From: Anthopleura xanthogrammica
Taxonomy: Eukaryota; Cnidaria; Anthozoa; Actiniaria; Actiniidae
Assembly: GCA_964019055.1 (NCBI GenBank)
Contig: OZ025220.1
Coordinates: 8,986,647-9,050,646, forward strand
Reading direction: 5' to 3'
DNA length: 64,000 nucleotides
Part shown: in pieces, positions 57,991 to 64,000 of the stretch
How positions within the stretch are numbered: position 1 is the stretch's first letter
How the letters are laid out: the number at the start of each line of letters is the position of its first letter
Position numbers and translations under genes: made by a program
Notes under the pieces: model-generated
Told to the model about the DNA's origin: nothing
The model's database searches: none
The model's input: only the letters and a program-made list of their open reading frames with translations

Positions 57991-58522
57991 AATAGCAATA
58001 TATAATGGGTAGAATAGAGTAAAGAAAAGAATATGGAATTGTCATAATATAATAGCAATATATAATGGATAGAATAGAGTAAAGAAAAGAATATGGAATT
58101 GTCATAATATAATAGCAATATATAATGGATAGAATAGAGTAAAGAAAAGAATATGGAATTGTCATAATATAATAGCAATATATAATGGATAGAATAGAGT
58201 AAAGAAAAGAATATGGAATTGTCATAATATAATAGCAATATATAATGGATAGAATAGAGTAAAGAAAAGAATATGGAATTGTCATAATATAATAGCAATA
58301 TATAATGGATAGAATAGAGTAAAGAAAAGAATATGGAATTGTCATAATATAATAGCAATATATAATGGATAGAATAGAGTAAAGAAAAGAATATGGAATT
58401 GTCATAATATAATAGCAATATATAATGGATAGAATAGAGTAAAGAAAAGAATATGGAATTGTCATAATATAATAGCAATATATAATGGATAGAATAGAGT
58501 AAAGAAAAGAATATGGAATTGT
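57991..58522. repeat. 60-bp minisatellite, nine near-identical copies
   Basis: Units begin AATAGCAATATATAATGGAT at 57991 and every 60 bp to 58471. Eight look identical except for one G/A change in the first. Because 60 is a multiple of 3, repeated 20-residue frames appear on the minus strand; they lack any gene context. Confidence 0.97.
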
Positions 58523-58574
58523 GACAGTCATAATATAATGAAGAGGGTCCTGAAGGGCTAAAATGGGAGCTGGG

Positions 58575-58700
58575 ATTTTCTTTTCTTTTCTTTTCTTTTC
58601 TTTTTTTTTTCTTTTTTTTTTTTTTTGCCTAGGAAAATGGGATTTCATGCACTGAGACTGGGATCTAACCATTACTGGGACTGGGATCTAACCATTACTG
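58575..58700. repeat. (CTTTT)n tract and GACTGGGATCTAACC repeats
   Basis: TTTTC runs at 58577-58628, then three copies of ACTGGGATCTAACCATTACT from 58656. Confidence 0.8.
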
Positions 58701-58831
58701 AGACTGGGATTTGCAAAATCATCGACACTAACTCTATAATTCGAACTAAGATTTTGCATGACTGGGAATGGGATTTTGCAAAATGCAAAATAAACATCTT
58801 ACAATGCAAATCTTGGTTTAATGTTCAATTA

Positions 58832-58837
58832 TTTATT
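58832..58837 (-). promoter_or_regulatory. candidate polyadenylation signal of the minus-strand Ly6/uPAR gene
   Basis: TTTATT on the plus strand (AATAAA on minus) about 265 bp past the stop at 59101. Other AT-rich hexamers lie nearby, so the choice is uncertain. Confidence 0.35.
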
Positions 58838-59100
58838 GATCAAATCAACAAAAAGTAAATTGAAATGAAATAGAATAAAAACAAAACAAAACAAAAAGAA
58901 TCTTATAATAGCGTTATTGTGCAAATATTATTTCATGCCTAATAAAAAGATGACTATGATCAATAGCCCTATACCTGATTTAATGCCTTTATCAAATTGA
59001 CAATCCTTTCCTAATCTAAAAAACAAAAAATATATATTGAAAAATATCTACGTTTTGAAGTAAGTGAGATCTGACAGTTTGTCATCGACCGTTGCCATGG

Positions 59101-59393
59101 TTACATCAGGTACTTGGCAACAGCAAGAGCCATGGCGAGGAGAGTCAGGAACGTCACAGGCTTCAAGGGTACACTTCCGTTACACAGGTCACTGTCACAG
59201 CAATAGGCCTCACAGTCTTGGCTTTCACAAACTTTCTTGGCTGAACTACACATTAAGCTGTTACTGCATACCTTCTGAACCTTATCGCCTTTTTTCATCT
59301 TAAGGCATTGATCGAAGGAAGATTGGCATGTCTCCTTGCCAGTCTTACAGTTGCCATTTTCACCCGTACAGACATAACACTCAATGGACAGAG
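59101..59393 (-). CDS. Ly6/uPAR (three-finger) protein, terminal exon; signal-peptide exon not found
   Basis: The exon begins after a clean acceptor: on the minus strand a long TTC-rich tract ends in CAG at 59394-59396, and the next base continues in phase 1. The frame then gives SIECYVCTGENGNCKTG and a regular cysteine pattern ending EAYCCDSDLCN, the CCxxDLCN signature of the LU domain. Ten cysteines are in the expected order. The C-terminus (VTFLTLLAMALAVAKYLM) is hydrophobic, as for GPI attachment. The poly-serine stretch obtained by reading upstream of the acceptor is the pyrimidine tract, not protein. The first exon should lie at higher coordinates, perhaps beyond several kilobases; no convincing signal-peptide exon was found up to 62.5 kb. 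The phase-1 intron matches the Ly6/uPAR gene at 25047, a likely paralogue. Confidence 0.82.
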
Positions 59394-59520
59394 CTGAAGA
59401 AGAAGAAGAAGAAGAAGAATACATCAGTATAAGTTCTAACGTCGGCGATGCTTACGTGTCATACCAATACAAGTGCGAGCGAGGTATTCAAACTATTTGC
59501 GATAATCAAATGCTGTTATA

Positions 59521-59722
59521 AACCCCTTTCGAATTTGGTGTCTATGACGTCATAGGAGGGTTCTGAGAATGTCCCGGATGTCAAAACCCAATGATTTCCA
59601 CTAGCAGCATCCGGGACTGGAATGCCCCGGATTTCAAAACACAATCATTATCACTCACGACATCAGGACATGCTCGGACTCCTCGTTTGATGTCATAGAC
59701 GCCATATTCGAAAAGGGTCTAT
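59521..59722. mobile_element. foldback MITE, ACCC(C/T)TTTCGAAT ends
   Basis: AACCCCTTTCGAATTTGGTG and TCTATGACGTCATAGG face TGATGTCATAGACGCCATAT and TCGAAAAGGGTCTATT. Short GTCCCGGATGTCAAAACCCA and GCCCCGGATTTCAAAACACA repeats are inside. Right end AGGGTCTA resembles the other TAGACC families. It lies in the intron upstream of the minus-strand Ly6/uPAR exon. Confidence 0.75.
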
Positions 59723-60589
59723 TGATGACCCCAGTCTTATTGTCGGCACTTTGGGGAGTCACAACAAAAAAAATATGAATAAAATCATAATTATAAACCT
59801 TTGGTCCAATCTGAGCGACCATACACTTCACAAGCATATTTTTTTGTCATGTTTTTTCCCTTCTTTTTCTTTTGATTGTATTTACCCCAACAAGAGTGAC
59901 ATTGAAACATTTTCATATTCAGACCCCTCACAAAAGTATCCAGGAGTTAAAAAAACGAATCTTAAATAAACTTCGTATCGCAGCTTTTTAATTCGAATCA
60001 TTCTAAAACTATAAGAAAAACTTTACATCAGAGCGCGCCACAGAATACTCGATAGTAAGCGGAAATTATTGATTAGAAAAGCTGAAATCTTGTTCTAAAA
60101 GTAACGCTTCTTGCGTCGACTCTATGCCAACTTCCAACTAGACCGATGACGACAGATCCCGCAAATGAAGATGGTTAAATAGTATCGGGTAACATACACG
60201 ATGTATAGCACAACTAGGCTGAAAATATCTCGAATTTAGGATGTTTTATAACAGTGAGAAAACATCATCAAGTATCCGCCCAAAATCTCTTTGTCCTCTG
60301 TCTATTCATCTTCAGTTTTGCATTAAAAAATACTTGGTTTACTACGAAAATTTAGATGCGAATGTCTCGCTAACTGCTGATAATGAGCACCAAGTTGAAG
60401 CTTAACTACATGAGTCTACATTAGTATAAATGTTGGACGAGAGATCTTGGCCTGCATTAGTTTAGATTTGAAGTTGAAAAAACTTTAAAACAACAATAAC
60501 ACTACGATCTTTTATGGGGTGTCGTAGTCTAATTGCTTAGAAAAGGTTTCGTGTTTTTTTCTAAGATAATTATGAGATTTCTAAGTTCT

Positions 60590-60630
60590 AGCTTTCAACC
60601 GTCGTGGTTTTTGTAACGACGGTTGAAAGC
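60590..60630. repeat. perfect 15-bp hairpin
   Basis: GCTTTCAACCGTCGT and ACGACGGTTGAAAGC with an 11-bp loop. No T-run follows, so it is not a bacterial-type terminator. The surrounding 59723-60809 has no gene that I can support. Confidence 0.75.
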
Positions 60631-60811
60631 CGTTCCAACCTTGGTTGGTTCATATCACATCGGATTGGCAATGGCTTCGAAAAAAATTGGCTTTTGAAAC
60701 TGTTAGCGTTGAATTCCGAAAGGGAGATCGATTGTGTGGTTGTATCAGATATCGGACTAAGGTTGTGTGAAAGAATTTCGGCTTGATGTGTAATTTTGGC
60801 TGAACTAGCAT

Positions 60812-61263
60812 CCCGGGGGGGGGGGGGGTACTACCACCCCAACTTGGGTGGGGGTGTACCGCCAGGTCCTCAAAACCCTGACCCTATCCCAGACCTAGAA
60901 TTTTGATTTCATATACCCTACCCCAGACTAAACCTAAGAATTGTAAACCCTATCCCAGATGCAAAAAACGGTTATTCAATAGATTTCAATAACTATTTGG
61001 CAATTGTTTAATTGAATTTAAATCGTTTTTTTTTTGTGCCGGCAGAAAACGTAGCCTACCAGGCTAAAACAACTAAAACATAACCCTATCCCAGAAAAAA
61101 TGTCAAAAAGATACCCTATCCCAGACAAAAACCTTACCCTTCCCCAGACAAATTGTAAAAAAATGATACCCTACCCCAGACCTAAAAGCCAAAAAACCAT
61201 ACCCTATCGGGCGGCACATACCCGTATAGCAAATATAGGGGAGTACCCCCCCCCCCCCCCGGG
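60812..61263. mobile_element. MITE with CCCGGGGG ends and 8-bp target duplication, second family member
   Basis: CCCGGGGGGGGGGGGTACT at the left and a long C run ending GGG at the right; GGGGAGTACCCCC is the inverted end. ACTAGCAT flanks both sides directly, an 8-bp duplication. The middle has repeated ACCCTATCCCAGAC units and is unlike the element at 52290, so only the ends are shared. Confidence 0.8.
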
Positions 61264-62738
61264 ACTAGCATAGAGGCGAATTATTGACCCTTATCGAGGG
61301 TTCGAGCGGCCTGAAGTGTGCTACCTTCCCAATTTTTAAGTACGAGGGATACTCCACCACAATACTCGCTCAATATTGCTGCAAATGACCTGAAACTTCA
61401 CAGAGACTCAAAGGAAAACACGAAACACAAGTAGGAACATTTATTTGTGTGATTTACTAATTTTTAATTTTTTCTAAAAATCGCCATACATTGCCTTATA
61501 AGTTCGATAGGATATCACAGAAACCCAGCTTGGGATACCTGTGATTTCATCAGCTAGTCTTGAAAGGTACTCTAGTAGGTCAAGTAGAAATATAATATGC
61601 GTTGACAAGTCAGTAACGAAAAACTAATGCCTTACTAGAATTTAAAATGTTTTTAATAAACGGGGACTTTGAACCCAAAAGGAACACTTTGGTAAGAAAT
61701 AATAGAGTATATAGGATTGGTGAGTGGGCGAGCTCTCGCACAGGCAACCCAGTGAACGCTCCAAGAGCGTCTAGTTGGTTCTTAAACCTTTTTAAAAACA
61801 AAATATCAAGCAACCCGACTTCTGTGCGAAAAAAAATAATTATCTAATGCTCCGTCCCACAGTCATGCAAACTGTTGAATAGTTGACGTTAACTAAATTA
61901 GATAAGTTATTTACTACTTCCTGTCGAAACGGCATAATGGATTTTGAATAGTTATGTAGCACAATCACCCTCACCATTACCCTGGCGCCAAGGAACGAAG
62001 CGGTTTTTCATCAGGTGTTTCACAGGGTAAATTCATGCGGCCGCTAGAAGCAGCATCTTTAAGAGGAAATATGATAGGAAAAACGAGGTGACCCGGTTTG
62101 TGTGTCCCACGATACGTATCATAGCGGACAAGCGGGTGGATGGCAAGTCATTTTTTGGGTACTCCATATCTTAATATATATTCATGTGCATTGTAGGCAC
62201 TCGTGAGAATGATAGACTATTTTAGACGGCCTTGCATAAATTTGCATCTACGAGTAAACTGCTACTGAGATCAAGGGGAAAACAATAATATAATCGTGTG
62301 TCTCTTCACAAATTATCTGGCAAAGTGTTTAAACCCCCGGATTTGCATGACCGTTACTTTACTATTTTAGTTGGTGTTTACAACTATTTTATACTTATAA
62401 TTATGTTTTTATAGTCTTATTTATAGATATATTATTTATTGTATATAATATTGTATTGTAAATCTATTCTTAACTATTCTTAAAATTGTATATAATTATG
62501 TAATTCAGCTTTCGGGCTGCGAATAATTCTAATAAACTATCTATCTATCTTTATAACATAGATACTATATAACGCGCGCTCTGATTGGATAATATTCTAT
62601 GAAAAAGAAATGGATGGTTCATAGAGATGGTTCATGCTGACGTCAGCATTGCTGAAAAAAAAATTTCCAGCAAAAAGTTTTCCCATTTTTTTCTTGATAT
62701 TAGTCTTAAAATTCTCATTAAGGAATGGCTAGTAATAG
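61264..62738. other. spacer before the recombinase fragment
   Basis: AT-rich. 61719-61800 (GTGGGCGAGCTCTCGCACAG, CAACCC) faintly recalls the SINE head, and a short ATCT run is at 62551-62567. A 66-codon frame at 61647 overlaps the SINE-like piece and is not supported. No other gene is seen. Confidence 0.4.
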
Positions 62739-63290
62739 CCCAAAGACGGTTATAAAGCTGTAAAGCTCTATATTTCCAAGCTCAACCCCAAATGTTCAGC
62801 ATTCTTCCAGTATCCCAGCCGAAACTGGGCGCCTTCCCATGACGTTTGGTACGACAACAAGCCGCTCGGCATCAATAAACTTGACAATATGATGAAGGAA
62901 ATTAGTCAAGCAGCCCAACTTTCAAGAGTTTATACTAACCACTCCGTCCGTGCCACAGCAATTACCCTCTGGTCAAATGCTGGAGTTCCTAACCGCCATA
63001 TAATGGCAATTTCTGGCCATAGAAATGAGCAGAGCTTGGCTCACTACAACACTCGTCCTTCGACCGCTCAACTTCTGCACTGCAGCGAAGTCCTTTCCAG
63101 CCATATTCAAGGGTCCACGGCGTTAGTTCCCGTTCAGCAATCAACCAACACAGCTTCTAGGTCCACCACCATATCAGTAAACCATGAGTTGAGGCCGATG
63201 ATGAGCAGTTTTGAATCCATTTTCAGCAATTGCACCATTCAAAATGTGCAAGTCGTCGTCTCTTCAGCTTCGGCGAATCCTTCAAAATAA
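62739..63290 (+). pseudogene. 5'-truncated Crypton-type (DUF3504-like) tyrosine recombinase
   Basis: An open frame of 183 codons from just after an in-frame TAG (62736-62738) to the stop at 63290. It reads KLYISKLNPKCSAFFQYP and NWAPSHDVWYDN, then the C-terminal catalytic part of a tyrosine recombinase: NHSVRATA (the HxxR motif), ISGHRNEQSLAHYN (histidine, then the tyrosine nucleophile). This matches the DUF3504 domains of Crypton elements and of animal proteins derived from them, such as the ZMYM2/QRICH1 group. The N-terminal half with the first catalytic arginine is absent from this frame. The TAG/CCC at its start could be a splice acceptor, so a 5' exon is possible, but none was found. Catalytic residues visible here are intact. 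It is either a mobile-element remnant or the last exon of a domesticated gene. Confidence 0.72.
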
Positions 63291-63440
63291 CTTTTGATCT
63301 TAGCAAATACTTTTGATCTTTTGAATGGATAAACTTCAAACAAACTTTATCGTTGACATTGAAGTCAAATATTTTTAGAATGGACATCTTTTGTGTTGTA
63401 TTTAGACACAATTTAGTGACTCACACTTGTACTTAGCTTC

Positions 63441-63446
63441 AATAAA
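63441..63446 (+). promoter_or_regulatory. candidate polyadenylation signal after the recombinase fragment
   Basis: AATAAA about 150 bp past the stop at 63290, a normal distance for a terminal exon. Confidence 0.45.
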
Positions 63447-63579
63447 AATACTGACTTTGAACTAAATCAAGTTGTTCTATTTTTAGTCTGCATTCGCACG
63501 CTTAGGAGAATTTGTCGCTTGATCAGAACAGAAAATATGACTTTTCGGAGCGAAAAATATCTCGCTATGTTATAAAAGC

Positions 63580-63674
63580 AATGGAAAATGTCTAGCTTGT
63601 GCGTCCATCCAATTCGGGATGCACGCGGATAGTTGGGAGAGCACTCAGCTAGCTAGAGATGCTCTCGACTGCGT

Positions 63675-63728
<54 letters not shown>

Positions 63729-63762
63729 GAATTGGATGGACGCACGCTAGACATTGTCCATT
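63580..63762. mobile_element. long near-perfect palindromic foldback element
   Basis: Arms of about 63 bp: CCATCCAATTCGGGATGCAC, GCGGATAGTTGGGAGAGCAC on the left and their exact reverse complements on the right, with only a few mismatches at the outer ends. A second small hairpin (AGAGATGCTC/GAGCATCTCT) is in the loop. It is right beside the (ATCT)n array. Confidence 0.85.
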
Positions 63763-63768
63763 CCTTAA

Positions 63769-64000
<232 letters not shown>

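Noticed and set aside
57882..58672. Twenty-residue repeated frames over the 60-bp minisatellite
   Set aside because: Unit length divisible by three creates the pattern; no signal peptide, exon signals or family match.
59394..59424. Methionine plus poly-serine start of the minus-strand Ly6/uPAR frame
   Set aside because: It is the TTC-rich tract and CAG of a splice acceptor; a real signal-peptide exon is expected upstream.
60590..60630. Rho-independent terminator
   Set aside because: The hairpin lacks a following T-run and the context is eukaryotic.

Overview
This window looks like a piece of an AT-rich, intron-rich cnidarian genome, most likely an anthozoan (sea anemone or coral). The evidence is the gene content: a PAN/apple plus fibrinogen-like secreted protein of the kind known from coral skeletal matrix, a membrane-anchored Ig-ShK protein, two Ly6/uPAR proteins, and a Crypton-type recombinase fragment. 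Spliceosomal introns, tRNA-derived SINEs and many foldback MITEs agree with this. The species cannot be read from the sequence.

Layout. 1-4.7 kb is repeats (a ~265 bp satellite-like array and two shorter tandem arrays). 4.8-10.3 kb (minus) is an unbroken 1,815-codon reading frame with about 30 ankyrin repeats, a kinase and a KEN ribonuclease domain, which is the domain order of vertebrate RNase L. 12.9-21.6 kb (plus) is a six-exon PAN/fibrinogen-like gene whose last intron is almost entirely a perfect (GACT)n array of about 2 kb. 25.0-26.2 kb (plus) is a two-exon Ly6/uPAR gene. 31.1-38.8 kb (plus) is a six-exon gene with a signal peptide, Ig-like domain, ShK domain and transmembrane segment; its introns hold a heptamer array, a second long (GACT)n array and a 63-bp minisatellite. 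40.6-52.8 kb (plus) is a 14-exon gene for a 1,606-residue protein that starts with a myristoylation motif and carries a long disordered region, leucine-rich repeats and a C-terminal RRM. 54.9-57.0 kb (plus) is a two-exon STELLO/DUF288 glycosyltransferase-like gene. 59.1-59.4 kb (minus) is the last exon of a second Ly6/uPAR gene. 62.7-63.3 kb (plus) is a 5'-truncated tyrosine recombinase. The window ends in an (ATCT)n array.

The exon models were built by hand. Every junction was checked for GT-AG (once GC-AG) and for phase, and all multi-exon models read through without a stop. Several genes encode secreted or surface proteins and one is an RNase L-like candidate stress or immune effector, but nothing shows that they form one pathway; they look like independent neighbours. 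The most striking features are the RNase L-like protein, the LRR-RRM protein, the paired near-perfect (GACT)n introns and the density of distinct foldback transposon families, several with recognisable target-site duplications.
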